Shown: positions 14,594 to 23,676, counted from the stretch's first letter. The stretch is DNA of 25,168 nt from JAWLFI01 sp041685645 (GCA_041685645.1 JAWLFI010000013.1:1-25168), one strand, 5' to 3'. A program made the numbers and translations. The notes: generated by a model not told the origin, from the sequence alone.

Positions 14594-15302
14594 ATTGCTG
14601 CATTAGGCGATCTTTCATGAGCGCAAACTCTTCATCGGTGATGATGCCTTGCGCTTTGAGCTCATTGAGCTGAGTTAATCGCTGGACAACTTCAGAATCA
14701 TTGGGTGGCTTGGGCTGAGTTGGTTCTTCTGCCTGCTGCTCCTTCTTTTTCATTTCCGCTGCCATTTTCTTGCCTTTTTCAAACTTTTCCCGGTACATTT
14801 TGCGAAGGCGCTCCGGATCAAAATCCAAAAAAGTGCCTCCGGTCTTAAAATGACGCTTAAATACCTCTCCAACGCCAAAGGTTGAGGCTCCGCTCAGGAC
14901 CGACATCGTAACGCCGCCCAATACGGTACCAACACCGGGAATAAATTTGAGTGCATTTGCACTGATTCGGGCTACCGTAGATCCCGTTAAGCTCGTAATT
15001 ATAGCCTTGCCCTGTGATTCTTTGAACTCGACATCGTAGATTCTTGCCAAATTTCGAACCATATCTAACTGAATGGCTGTAACCGCCAAAATATCGGCAA
15101 ATGGCACGGGAATAAAGCCCGCTCCCATGGACCAAACCATGTGATTCTTAATCATCGCATCTGAGCGAATTTGTCGTTCCTTGTCTTCCATTATACTGTA
15201 ATCTTTCTTGTAAAAATACCGATCCACAAAACCCGAAAAGGCCATGTCTGCGACCATTCCACCAATAATACTACCTATCATTTGTAAATATTTTTTGTCC
15301 AC
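14580..15302 (-). CDS. DUF697 membrane-associated protein with C-terminal SHOCT domain
   Basis: It encodes 240 residues from a GTG at 15302, or 233 from the ATG at 15281; both starts lie inside the end of the upstream A2M gene (stop at 15271-15273), so translation is probably coupled. The middle section matches the DUF697 style: GAGFIPVPFADILAVTAIQL followed by a DMVRNLARIY helix, then two hydrophobic glycine-rich segments (for example FIPGVGTVLGGVTMSVLSG) that could enter the membrane. A lysine/glutamate-rich helix (~165-195) leads to a SHOCT domain (about 207-240: RLTQLNELKAQGIITDEEF...), a short C-terminal module often found on membrane or oligomerising proteins. Function unknown. Pairing with an A2M lipoprotein suggests an envelope role, by inference only. 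Confidence 0.8.
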   Translation of the reverse strand: MDKKYLQMIGSIIGGMVADMAFSGFVDRYFYKKDYSIMEDKERQIRSDAMIKNHMVWSMGAGFIPVPFADILAVTAIQLDMVRNLARIYDVEFKESQGKAIITSLTGSTVARISANALKFIPGVGTVLGGVTMSVLSGASTFGVGEVFKRHFKTGGTFLDFDPERLRKMYREKFEKGKKMAAEMKKKEQQAEEPTQPKPPNDSEVVQRLTQLNELKAQGIITDEEFALMKDRLMQQFNAS

Positions 15303-18300
15303 TACTGTGCCCTTTAAACTCAGGCGCGTAAAATGATTCTACCCGGGTAAATCCTCCGGTGCATCGCCCGGCATGCGCTACTCGTTCTTTAAATTCGAAA
15401 ATATGCATACCCGAAGGCAGTCTGTCGATAAAAAACCGAGTGCTTTCATCTCGGATACTTTGATAAAACTGCAGATTCCCATTATTAGTGTAACCGCTTT
15501 TCTGTTCTATGGGTTCCAATGAGGCCGCTCTAAATTGTTCGAGATGCACAAAATCCATGGCCCGATCTACTTCCAATCGAACCCGTGCTACCAAAATATC
15601 GCCTTTTTTGAGCTGAGTTTGAGGAGTAATGGGGTTCAGCTGCTCACCTTCCGGCCCTTGGGACTGAAGATAATACTCCGTCTGCACCTTCATCCGACTG
15701 TCCTGACTCTGTTCGACTTGATCTAATGGGCTGGAGTATTGAATGGAAGCACTGCCCCAAACCGGATAGAGGTTGTTATTTTCGATATTCAACTGATCTA
15801 CCGGCCATTGGAACTCGCCCTGGTCGTCTGCTTCGCCCTCCCAGGCCACATACCAATCTCCTACCGAGACATCGGGCGACTTCACCCCTGGTCCGGAGCC
15901 ATCCAGTCGGACAGATTTTGCCCGAATCCACGGATCTTGTCCGGAAAGTAAAAGTGCGTGAATAGCTGCCGCTGTGGCTTTTGAATTTCCCCATTGCGAG
16001 GTTTGTTTGTTTTTCAACAACCATTTCTTCGCTGCCTGACTTGCGACATTGGCACCCACCTCTTCCAATAGCTCTATAATTAGCGCCTGAGTCTCCAGGG
16101 AGCTATAATAAAAGTCATAGACGCCGGATGAACCCCACGACCATCCCAGGCGATCATCCTTTCTCGCTCGTTGTTCCAAAGATTCCACCAGGACCTTAAC
16201 TTCTGCGTCCTTTCCAGCAGTGAACCACGCCCGACCCAACAGCGCCTGTTGGGCAAAGGAAAATTTGGCAAAGTTTTGGAAGAGGTGCTTTTCCAGCGAT
16301 ACTTTTAAGTCGGACCATGCTCCCCAGGAGCCCAAACTAGTGTTTTGTTCAACTTCAACAGCTAGAAAATAGGTATGTATGAGCATAGATGAACTCAGCC
16401 CGGACCAATCCTTTTTGCCCTTCGCTCCATATTGCTTCTCAAAAGATTGAAAACAATAATCCAGAGCAGACTTCAGTGAGCCTTGGATATCCTGATCAGA
16501 AATGAGTTGCATTTCCAGCATGCGCAGCAATTCCTTTGCAATATACTGTGTCACGTACAAGCTGCTTCGTCCGCCGGGCATCCAGGCAAATCCACCATCT
16601 GCGTTTTGCATATCTTTCAATTGTCGCAGCGCCCTGCCCTGTTCATAGCGCTGGCGGTTTTCATCGAGCAATAATTCGATTCGCTGCATGCGATCGCTCT
16701 CTTTCGACGCGGCTCTCACCCAGGGAGAATGTGCCAAATCGATGTTTTTCCATTCTTCCGACTGAGTAAGCGGACTTTCCCATTGCTCATTGTTCCTCAT
16801 CAAAGCAATTTGTTCTTTGAGCTGAGGGACTTCCTCAGCCACCTCACTGGCCAGGGCATGCGCAAATAATCGATTGACCAATGCCGAAGAAGAATTGTTT
16901 TGAGGATTTGAAATATAAGGCAGGGCCTGAACTGCGTACCACAAAGGTTGTTTTGTCACATCTAATTGATAGTTGAGCTGAACTTGCTCATCTGAAGTGA
17001 TCAATTGCTCTCGCCATTGCTTTAAATCAAAGGACTCACTCGAATTTGGATCAACCTCAAGTGGCAAGCTAGAAGTCACCAGCACTCTATCGCTCAGCAC
17101 GGGCAGAATATGTGATTCTCCATCCTGCTCAGATCCCCGATCGACCGTCATTACGATGCGAAGAGCCGCCAGCTGCTCAGGACGTGGAACCCGCAATCGC
17201 CACTGCACAGACCGGGCGACGCCAGCTTCCAATTCAATATTCTTCGCCGACGAAGAACTAACCAAATAGGATGATGCATCAGCGCCCGTAAGAGCATCAG
17301 TTACCCGAATCCTCACCTGAGCCGGCTCTGAAGACGCTTCTCTGGCCTCCACCCGGGCTGAAAGAGCGATGGTATCTCCCTCTCTCAAAATTCGCGGCAA
17401 AAATGGCCGAATACTCAAATCCTGGGCTGTAACTACCTTTTTTGCCAGCACAGCTGAGGACAAGTCCGCCCGATGTGCCAATAGTTGTAATTTCCATTCG
17501 GTCAGTGCCTCATTTATCGTGAAAGTCATTTCGTACTCTCCCTTCTCATTTTGTTCCACCTCGGGAAAGAAAAATACAGTTTCATTTAAGTTTTCACGAA
17601 CTGTGGATTCATCCACGGGTGGCGGGGGATCATCCGTTCTCGGTGGGCTACTCTCCTCTTCTTCTTGCTGTTCCCGGGGAACGCCCTCATCTTTGGCTCT
17701 CATGGATACCTGATCGTGCTGTGTATCCATCGCCATAACCCGATAGGGATAAAAGTGGGTGGAGCGCAGTATAAAGCTCGGCCATTCGATAGAAATCCCC
17801 CGACTGCGAGGTACATTAAAAAACCGCAATCCCCTAAAGTGCCGCGCCGAAAAATCTGAACTGCTCATGGATAATCGCACAGATGAATGAGCCAGGGGAA
17901 GTCGCGACCACTCATGACTTTGTATCTGATCCAAAGAAGCATCGTACATGGAAGCCAAAAGTTGAGTGGGTTGGTCGCCCTCTACAGTAAAGGAATACGT
18001 CTCCTCTGCACCGGGCTTGGTTTTGTCCCGCATGCGTTGTGTCCGAATCTCTAACTTCTTTTGAGGTCGCTCTATGGAAATGTCTCTCGAAGCTGAATAG
18101 AATCGATTTTGTTCTACACACCACATTTGAATCGCCACTGCCCCGAAATCATCAGCTGAAGCATCAATAGTTATTTTCGAATTGTTTTCCCAGCGCACGG
18201 GATCGTCATTTTTCTTCACCGCTACTCCTATGTGACTGTCTTTTCGGGGCAGGATAGCAGAAAGTGAAACACTCTCTCCGGCATCTAGCTTTGTCGGTAT

Positions 18301-21159
18301 TTCTCGCCATTGAAGGAGAAGTTGAGAAGAGGAAGTGTTTTTATTCTTTGGCAAATACTCAAAAGTCTTTTGATAGAGTCGCGTTCCACTGTCATCTGTG
18401 ATGTCCAGCCGATATTTTCCGGCCGCTAAGGCATCAAAGAAGCGAGCCGGCAGTTGTTCACTGCCTTCGATGCTCTCGGTTCCGGTTTGCACGACTCTCC
18501 CACCCTTTGGAGATTCGGAATCATTTGGAAAATATAAGAGATGTGGAAATTTCTTTTCAAAGTCAGACCGAGACATTAAAATCGTATCCGGAGAGCTCCA
18601 ATAGCGGTCAATGGTTTTTCTCTCCTCCTCTTCAAGTTGTGAAAGTGACCACTTTATTTGGGTCGCAACGGACTCTCCCATGGCATTTTCCGCCTTCCAT
18701 TCCAACTGTTTTTCTTCTTCAAATAAAATATCGGACAAAGACAACGAAATACTATATGGACTCGAACTCAGATCTAATTCCTTTTTGATAGCCTGTGTCT
18801 CTCCGGCAATATCCGTGACTTCACATTGAATTTCGTACCGGGCTCTGGTATTCTCGTCCGGCGACTCCACTGTGGCAAATGCCAATTGAAAGCTTCCGCC
18901 CGTTCCGAGCTCTCCCTCTCCCTGTGCGACCTGTACCTTTTGATTGTTCCGTGGAGGATAAGAGTATGCTCTGGGATATAATAAGCCAAATGTTCTGTAA
19001 ACACTATAAGTGATTCGTGCGCCTGTCATGGGAAAGTCACTATAGGTTTGTGCATCAATATCCAGTTTGACAGTATCACCTAATTGATACTTTGCTCCTT
19101 CGGGCCAACGAGATTTCACCTGAAAACCCGGACGTCGATAATCCTCCAGACGAATTGAGGTGGAGCCAAAGGCAGAACTGATGGTATATTGTCCCGTCAA
19201 GCTTTCTTCGGGAAGAATAAATTCACCGTGTATGGCTCCTAACTCATCCGTGGTGAAAGTCTCTTGGCTCAAGGTCTCCCCGTTGGGATCCCGAAGGGTC
19301 AATTCCATACTTTGCCCGGCGACCACACTTTCTTTGAGAGCGGAAGATCGACGTAGAGCAATCCCTTTAAAATGAATCATCTGTGAAGAGCGATAGATCG
19401 ATCGATCTGTGTAAAGCTCTAATTCAACTCGCTCGTCTCGCTCTGTTCTACCGTCAGATGAATGAAGTGTCAAGCCCGGCTGAAGTCGGCGATCCCCCTT
19501 ATTTACTTCCAGGATTTTAATATTTTCATCTCCTCTCCACATAGCGCGCCCATCAGAATCGGTATTTAATGTAAAGCGACGACGATCAGAGGACCTCCAA
19601 TTGACTTCCTCCAATACAACTTCCGCATTATTTACGCCGCGCCCTGAATTCCTATCCAGAACCAGGATATCCCGATCTACCGTAACTACCGCCAAATCAC
19701 TCACCTGAAAACTCTGCCAAAACATGGCCTCACCAGAGCGAAGGATCACTACATAATTTCCATTTTTACGAGGATCTAAGCTCACTTCAGCGCTGTGGTA
19801 AGAAAATGGAGTTTTCTCGGGCAGACTATACTCTCCTTCCTCCAGCAGAGGCTGCTGATTCACCGCATCCTCAAATTCATCTGCATTTCGCCGATTGATC
19901 CGACTCAGCACCTCCTCATCTACGGCGCGAACTTCATAGGAAAATGAAAGAACATTTCTGTACCTGAGATGGAGCAAAATATCTTCATCCGGCACCACTA
20001 CGGACTCTATCTCTGCCGATAGATCCGGTCGTTCGATTTCACGCATGAGTACCCGGGCTTGTTGACCCCAGGGATGGTCCTCTGTCATGATTCGCTCTTC
20101 CCGCAACAGCTCTATGGCTTTTTGATAGCCCGTTTTTCCATCTTCCTGAAGCGTTTCCCGCTCTGACATGTAATATTCTGCCAATTTCAGGCGAAGCTGC
20201 GCCTGCGCCAGCTCCTGGGGATATTGATTCAGCAGCTGCAAAAGCGCATCTTCCCATCTTTCTCGAGAACTAAGTCCAGAACCGTTGGCGCGCGCGAAGG
20301 AAAATCGCGCTAAATTGGCATCTAATTCAACTAATGGATGTTCGGCGATATCCAGAGCTTCCTGAAAAATACTAACGGCCTCATCGAGCCAGGAACTATC
20401 TTTCCCAAAATCATGATTAACAAATTCCTCCTTATCCGCCCACCACGCGGAATCCCTCATTACCGGGTGCTCTCCCAGTGGAATCGACAGCAGGGAAGCA
20501 TCAGTCAGCAAGCTTGTTAAGGTATGAGCCATTACCTCATACAGCGACGGTCGAAATTCATACACTACCGTATCGGACAATGACTCTAAAACTCCAGACC
20601 AGTCTTCGTTTGATGCCTCCTTTAATCGGGGATGCAATGCCTCCCGCGAATATTCCCCTATGGCATCCAAAAACTGCGATCGAGTCCAATCATTGATATT
20701 CAGATCTCTCTTCTCGGTCTGTAACAAATCGGCCCGCTGATCAATGGTATTGCGACGCGAAGAATAATAATTTTTCACACCGACAGCCCGCGCATAGGAC
20801 AATAAGTGATAACCCACAGAGTCCTCAATTGTCTTAACATTAAATAGGTAGTTCACGGGATCCTCCGGATCAATTTCCCTGCGCTGCGCACGCTCGGACA
20901 TAATGTTATAACTCAAGAAAATGGACCGCATTGCAGATGGAATATCACGATCACGTCCCAATTTTTCAATTTTAGCCAGCAGAGACAGTGCTTTTTCCGG
21001 ATAAGCCCGTTGATCAAGACTGTCAAAAGCCGTCCACAAACTGTCGATCGTCCCATCGGAAATAGAAGAGTCTTGCGGCATATCATTGGATTTGCATTGA
21101 GATAGAGCGAAAACAATCGCCGACATAAGCAGAAGAGAAGTGAGTCCTTTCAACATCAT
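15271..21159 (-). CDS. alpha-2-macroglobulin family lipoprotein lacking the thioester motif
   Basis: This is a 1,962-residue protein (two adjacent ATGs; 21156 is an alternative start). The N-terminus is a lipoprotein-type signal ending at C22, although Gln at -1 (LSQC) is atypical. Residues ~40-380 are helical and repeat-like (TPR style). The MG2 domain starts near 585 (LYTDRSIYRSSQMIHFKG). A Pro/Glu-rich linker lies near 1155-1190, and the A2M/MG8-type domain begins near 1195 (FFFPEVEQNEKGEYEMTF ... EALTEWKLQLLAH). Where thioester members have a C-x-E-Q motif, this protein has PYISNPQNNSSSALVNRLFA (~1410-1430), with no cysteine, so covalent protease trapping is not expected. An alpha/alpha toroid and a receptor-binding-like end (IDRLPSGMHIFEFKERVAHAG) follow. 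Likely a periplasmic protease-interacting or envelope-guarding protein. Its last codons overlap the DUF697-SHOCT gene. Confidence 0.93.
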   Translation of the reverse strand: MMLKGLTSLLLMSAIVFALSQCKSNDMPQDSSISDGTIDSLWTAFDSLDQRAYPEKALSLLAKIEKLGRDRDIPSAMRSIFLSYNIMSERAQRREIDPEDPVNYLFNVKTIEDSVGYHLLSYARAVGVKNYYSSRRNTIDQRADLLQTEKRDLNINDWTRSQFLDAIGEYSREALHPRLKEASNEDWSGVLESLSDTVVYEFRPSLYEVMAHTLTSLLTDASLLSIPLGEHPVMRDSAWWADKEEFVNHDFGKDSSWLDEAVSIFQEALDIAEHPLVELDANLARFSFARANGSGLSSRERWEDALLQLLNQYPQELAQAQLRLKLAEYYMSERETLQEDGKTGYQKAIELLREERIMTEDHPWGQQARVLMREIERPDLSAEIESVVVPDEDILLHLRYRNVLSFSYEVRAVDEEVLSRINRRNADEFEDAVNQQPLLEEGEYSLPEKTPFSYHSAEVSLDPRKNGNYVVILRSGEAMFWQSFQVSDLAVVTVDRDILVLDRNSGRGVNNAEVVLEEVNWRSSDRRRFTLNTDSDGRAMWRGDENIKILEVNKGDRRLQPGLTLHSSDGRTERDERVELELYTDRSIYRSSQMIHFKGIALRRSSALKESVVAGQSMELTLRDPNGETLSQETFTTDELGAIHGEFILPEESLTGQYTISSAFGSTSIRLEDYRRPGFQVKSRWPEGAKYQLGDTVKLDIDAQTYSDFPMTGARITYSVYRTFGLLYPRAYSYPPRNNQKVQVAQGEGELGTGGSFQLAFATVESPDENTRARYEIQCEVTDIAGETQAIKKELDLSSSPYSISLSLSDILFEEEKQLEWKAENAMGESVATQIKWSLSQLEEEERKTIDRYWSSPDTILMSRSDFEKKFPHLLYFPNDSESPKGGRVVQTGTESIEGSEQLPARFFDALAAGKYRLDITDDSGTRLYQKTFEYLPKNKNTSSSQLLLQWREIPTKLDAGESVSLSAILPRKDSHIGVAVKKNDDPVRWENNSKITIDASADDFGAVAIQMWCVEQNRFYSASRDISIERPQKKLEIRTQRMRDKTKPGAEETYSFTVEGDQPTQLLASMYDASLDQIQSHEWSRLPLAHSSVRLSMSSSDFSARHFRGLRFFNVPRSRGISIEWPSFILRSTHFYPYRVMAMDTQHDQVSMRAKDEGVPREQQEEEESSPPRTDDPPPPVDESTVRENLNETVFFFPEVEQNEKGEYEMTFTINEALTEWKLQLLAHRADLSSAVLAKKVVTAQDLSIRPFLPRILREGDTIALSARVEAREASSEPAQVRIRVTDALTGADASSYLVSSSSAKNIELEAGVARSVQWRLRVPRPEQLAALRIVMTVDRGSEQDGESHILPVLSDRVLVTSSLPLEVDPNSSESFDLKQWREQLITSDEQVQLNYQLDVTKQPLWYAVQALPYISNPQNNSSSALVNRLFAHALASEVAEEVPQLKEQIALMRNNEQWESPLTQSEEWKNIDLAHSPWVRAASKESDRMQRIELLLDENRQRYEQGRALRQLKDMQNADGGFAWMPGGRSSLYVTQYIAKELLRMLEMQLISDQDIQGSLKSALDYCFQSFEKQYGAKGKKDWSGLSSSMLIHTYFLAVEVEQNTSLGSWGAWSDLKVSLEKHLFQNFAKFSFAQQALLGRAWFTAGKDAEVKVLVESLEQRARKDDRLGWSWGSSGVYDFYYSSLETQALIIELLEEVGANVASQAAKKWLLKNKQTSQWGNSKATAAAIHALLLSGQDPWIRAKSVRLDGSGPGVKSPDVSVGDWYVAWEGEADDQGEFQWPVDQLNIENNNLYPVWGSASIQYSSPLDQVEQSQDSRMKVQTEYYLQSQGPEGEQLNPITPQTQLKKGDILVARVRLEVDRAMDFVHLEQFRAASLEPIEQKSGYTNNGNLQFYQSIRDESTRFFIDRLPSGMHIFEFKERVAHAGRCTGGFTRVESFYAPEFKGHSSGQKIFTNDR

Positions 21160-21175
21160 ATAATTTTAAAGAGAG

Positions 21176-21195
21176 CGAATCAATACGAATCAATA
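21176..21195 (-). repeat. perfect 10-base tandem direct repeat upstream of the A2M gene
   Basis: CGAATCAATA occurs twice back to back (TATTGATTCG on the coding strand), 17-36 bases before the A2M start codon and downstream of the promoter candidate, so it would be in the 5' leader. Ten-base spacing puts both copies on one face of the helix, which suits a regulator-binding site, but this is only a suggestion. Confidence 0.5.
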
Positions 21196-21217
21196 AGGAG
21201 ATGAATTTGGAACAGAA

Positions 21218-21248
21218 AAAGTGTACACGCCCAGTCACTTTAACCCAA
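21218..21248 (-). promoter_or_regulatory. candidate promoter of the A2M/DUF697-SHOCT operon
   Basis: On the minus strand, TTG (complement of 21246-21248) is followed after 20 bases by TACACTTT (complement of 21218-21225), which keeps the TA and most of the T-run of the Bacteroidota TAnnTTTG box with two mismatches. Spacing agrees with the known 19-21 base consensus. It would give a 5' leader of roughly 50 bases. Confidence 0.35.
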
Positions 21249-21282
21249 CTTTAACATCTCACCCTTAAAATACAAAATAATT

Positions 21283-22323
21283 TTAAGAACGACGACCCCT
21301 AATATCTACAGCTTCCAGTAACGGCTTTCCCGAAAGCATAAATTCCGACATCTGACGAGCAAAAAACGGCCCCAAAGAAGCCCCTTTCGACCCCAAACCA
21401 TTAAATACAAACATATTCTGCTCTACTTCTCCCAATAAGGGGCGCCGATCTCTAACCGTGGGTTTGATCGCCCCCATCCGCTCCAATACAGGACCCGCTG
21501 CCATCTCATACATCTCCTCAAAACGCTGCAAAATCCGCTTTTCACCCTCCCCTGAGGGTTGCTCACCTTCGAAGTTCCAAAAGTTTGCCGTGCCCAACCA
21601 CCAGCGATCCGAAGCCCAGGGAACAGAAAATATCCCCTTTTTAACAATCGCAGTCAACGGTTGATCCATCCCCATAGTCAATGCCTCGCCCTTAGATAAA
21701 TTGAAAGGCAAACCCGACAAATACGGATTCTTCGCCGCCGATGCCCCTTCGCAAAACACCAATTGCTTGCAGCGCATGCCGCGATAATTCCATAATTCCC
21801 CATCCTTCTTCAGGGCAGAATGTCTCCAGAACTCCTCATAATATTGTCCGTTGTTTATCAGCGCTTTTCGATAGGCATACAAGAATCGGTTGATGCGAAG
21901 CTGGTGCCCTCGAAGAATAGAAACAAAAGGCCGATCTCGACTTAAATTTAGCGGCAGGTCTTCATCAGATACAGCACGTCCGATATAGGCCTCGTATTCC
22001 GGCAAGGACGATCTATAATCCCATTCCAATTCCGCCTGCCGATCCGGTAAAGCCCGAAAAATCGGTCGATCGTAGAAAAATTTTTCGCCCAGTAATCGCT
22101 CTAGTTTGGGGTACACACTCCTCGCCTCATCCAAAAGCTCATCGTACATCCAACTCTTTACGAATTTCCGACCGGTCAGAGGATTCAATATCCCGCTCGA
22201 GATTTTTGAGCAGGATGATCCCCCGGCATCCCATATGCAACAAGATCGCCCCGCCTGACTCAAATAGTAGTGTAAAAGCGTCCCGGCTAATCCTTGCCCC
22301 ACGATGCCATAATCCCAAATCAT
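21283..22323 (-). CDS. FAD-dependent oxidoreductase, DAO family (MnmC C-domain/glycine oxidase-like)
   Basis: The protein is 346 residues with an N-terminal Rossmann fold carrying GxGxxG (GIVGQGLAG; glycines 9, 11, 14), which binds the ADP part of FAD, and SSGILNPLTGRKF typical of the DAO family's second FAD contact. The C-terminal part has KPTVRDRRPLLGE and FNGLGSKGASLGP, the substrate/flavin-side motifs shared with the oxidase domain of MnmC (RPTTRDRLPxxG style) and with glycine/sarcosine-oxidase-like enzymes. It probably oxidises the C-N bond of a secondary amine; the substrate cannot be read from sequence, and MnmC's methyltransferase half is absent. No signal peptide, so cytoplasmic. The start is an ATG at 22323; the 76-base leader follows GC-rich element B, which lies in the same orientation. 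It ends 123 bases before the A2M start. Confidence 0.88.
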   Translation of the reverse strand: MIWDYGIVGQGLAGTLLHYYLSQAGRSCCIWDAGGSSCSKISSGILNPLTGRKFVKSWMYDELLDEARSVYPKLERLLGEKFFYDRPIFRALPDRQAELEWDYRSSLPEYEAYIGRAVSDEDLPLNLSRDRPFVSILRGHQLRINRFLYAYRKALINNGQYYEEFWRHSALKKDGELWNYRGMRCKQLVFCEGASAAKNPYLSGLPFNLSKGEALTMGMDQPLTAIVKKGIFSVPWASDRWWLGTANFWNFEGEQPSGEGEKRILQRFEEMYEMAAGPVLERMGAIKPTVRDRRPLLGEVEQNMFVFNGLGSKGASLGPFFARQMSEFMLSGKPLLEAVDIRGRRS

Positions 22324-22838
22324 ACCTTCAGTTTTGCCCCTTGAAGATAAATAAAATCACCTGACTTATGACGCTCTTTTCTTTTTTTATATGTTTTTGG
22401 GTGTGCCCCCTCACTCGCACTTCGCGCGGCTCGGGGTCGGTCCCCTCCGGAGTTCGCTATTCGCTCCGTACCACCTTCGGCGGCACCAAGTCCTCCGGGC
22501 ACCTCACACGGGAGAGATTTAAAATTGGGAAATATCCCTGCAAGACTGTATCTATTCTGTAAGGCCTGGCATGATCATTTCATAGATTATTGTATTGGCC
22601 AAAAATCCCATTCTAAACTGACAAAAAAAGTAGCCAAAAGAAAATCTGCAGTCCACCACTGAGTCCAAATAAGGTGAAAATAGAAATTACCAAGCAGCCT
22701 TGGAACATGCTTTCGAATCCACCTATTATTCAAAGTCATTAGGCTACAAATAATTAAGCTTTTTAATCGGTAGCACGGATTACTGCTCTTCCATTTTCTC
22801 GAAAAAACTCTTTCCGCACTTCCTATTCTTATCTATAC
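22324..22838. other. 515-base intergenic region with GC-rich element B and an AT-rich remainder
   Basis: Bases 22324-22398 are the leader of the oxidoreductase gene. GC-rich element B occupies about 22399-22514. The remaining 22515-22838 has stops in all frames and no recognisable gene. Near 22562-22578 there are two short palindromes (AGGCCT and ATGATCAT), followed by ACAAAAAAAGTAGCCAAAAG (22620-22639). I see no clear intrinsic terminator for the outer-membrane-protein gene that ends at 22839. Confidence 0.55.
22399..22514 (-). repeat. GC-rich structured non-coding element B
   Basis: A GC-rich island in otherwise AT-rich DNA. Read on the minus strand it contains GTGCCGCCGAAGGTGGTAC, GGAGCGA, ACTCCGGAGGGGACCGACCC, GAGCCGCGCGAAG and ends GGGGGCACACCCAAAAA. 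The internal CTCCGGAG palindrome and GGGG...CCCC pairs can form stems. The order GGAGCGA, GGAGGGGACCGA, GGGGGC...CCCAAA matches element A (11541-11638), in opposite orientation. A 60-codon open frame across it is low-complexity and shows no protein features. It precedes the oxidoreductase gene in the sense direction, so it could also shape that gene's mRNA leader. Ends are approximate. Confidence 0.65.
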
Positions 22839-23639
22839 TCAAAAAATAAAAGCAGCACCCATTTCCCAACCGGAGATAAATGAAAATGGTATAAAAATAT
22901 TCGGGGGAAACTCGATTCCTAAATAGGGACCCAAAAAGAGTCGAAAGCCATAATTCGTAAAATTTATTTCATAAGAAGCCTGAAAGGTCCCCACAGAATA
23001 AGATAATCCCTCGTAGTCTTCCGTGTCTGAATCCAAACGGTTTATTCGTTCATAGAATCGATCCCTAAAACGTTCGTTATTCAGGGCACGCTCCTTGAGA
23101 AAAATCACCTCCTCTTCCTGAATCAAGTTGATCAATAAGCGACCTTCCAACCTTAACAAAAATGAATGACTACCTATTTCATACAGATCGAGCTCCATAC
23201 CCAAACCGAGAGAAACATAATGGTGGCGCATAGTATAGTCCGTCTGTTGCCAGGTATACCCTAGAACTCCTCTACGATCTTGATTCAGATATTTGATGAC
23301 ATTTTGTTTGTATCCAAGAATCGCAAGGAATTTAAATCCACTGCCATCATTTGTAAATTTTCGAAAAGCAAGCCGATAACTATGAAGCCATCGATCACTT
23401 TTTTTTGTCATTTTGCCTATATTCAGATTTTCAAACGTGTTTGGTAACTGCTTACCATCATCACGGGTATTGAAGCTGAATGGAGCCCCCAACTCCCAAT
23501 TCAATCTTGATTGAGCAGGAAGTTGAACCTGGCCGCAAATACAAAAAAAGAGGATACCGAATAAAATTCCTGTTCGCCTTGATCCTAAGTGGAATGGTGG
23601 TGGAAAGCTGACTGCAGATATTTGTGATAAATAAATCAT
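22839..23639 (-). CDS. predicted outer-membrane beta-barrel protein
   Basis: It encodes 266 residues from the ATG at 23639. A hydrophobic stretch at about 25-37 (GILFGILFFCICG) followed by QLPAQS indicates a signal peptide with a long, polar n-region; a shorter start is possible but no better ATG is seen. The rest alternates amphipathic strands (HHYVSLGLGMELDLY, SFLLRLEGRLLINLI, ASYEINFTNYGFRLFLGPYLGIEF) and ends in ...MGAAFIF, the C-terminal Phe typical of outer-membrane barrels. I do not recognise a named family. It lies 37 bases downstream of the lipoprotein gene and is probably expressed with it. No cargo or substrate can be inferred. Confidence 0.7.
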   Translation of the reverse strand: MIYLSQISAVSFPPPFHLGSRRTGILFGILFFCICGQVQLPAQSRLNWELGAPFSFNTRDDGKQLPNTFENLNIGKMTKKSDRWLHSYRLAFRKFTNDGSGFKFLAILGYKQNVIKYLNQDRRGVLGYTWQQTDYTMRHHYVSLGLGMELDLYEIGSHSFLLRLEGRLLINLIQEEEVIFLKERALNNERFRDRFYERINRLDSDTEDYEGLSYSVGTFQASYEINFTNYGFRLFLGPYLGIEFPPNIFIPFSFISGWEMGAAFIF

Positions 23640-23676
23640 AATTTCATATTATTATTAAAGATGAATGATTCAGCAA

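Noticed and set aside
15271..21159. Thioester-containing complement-like A2M
   Set aside because: The expected C-x-E-Q region reads NPQNNSSSALV with no cysteine, so this was annotated as a non-thioester member.
21265..21286. AT-rich inverted repeat TTAAAAT ... ATTTTAA at the oxidoreductase stop, considered as a terminator
   Set aside because: The stem contains only A-T pairs and is too weak; there is no GC stem followed by a T-run.
22320..22502. Minus-strand 60-codon frame across GC-rich element B
   Set aside because: Composition follows the GC-rich repeat, it overlaps the oxidoreductase start, and the product is low-complexity Gly/Ala/Arg then Lys-rich.
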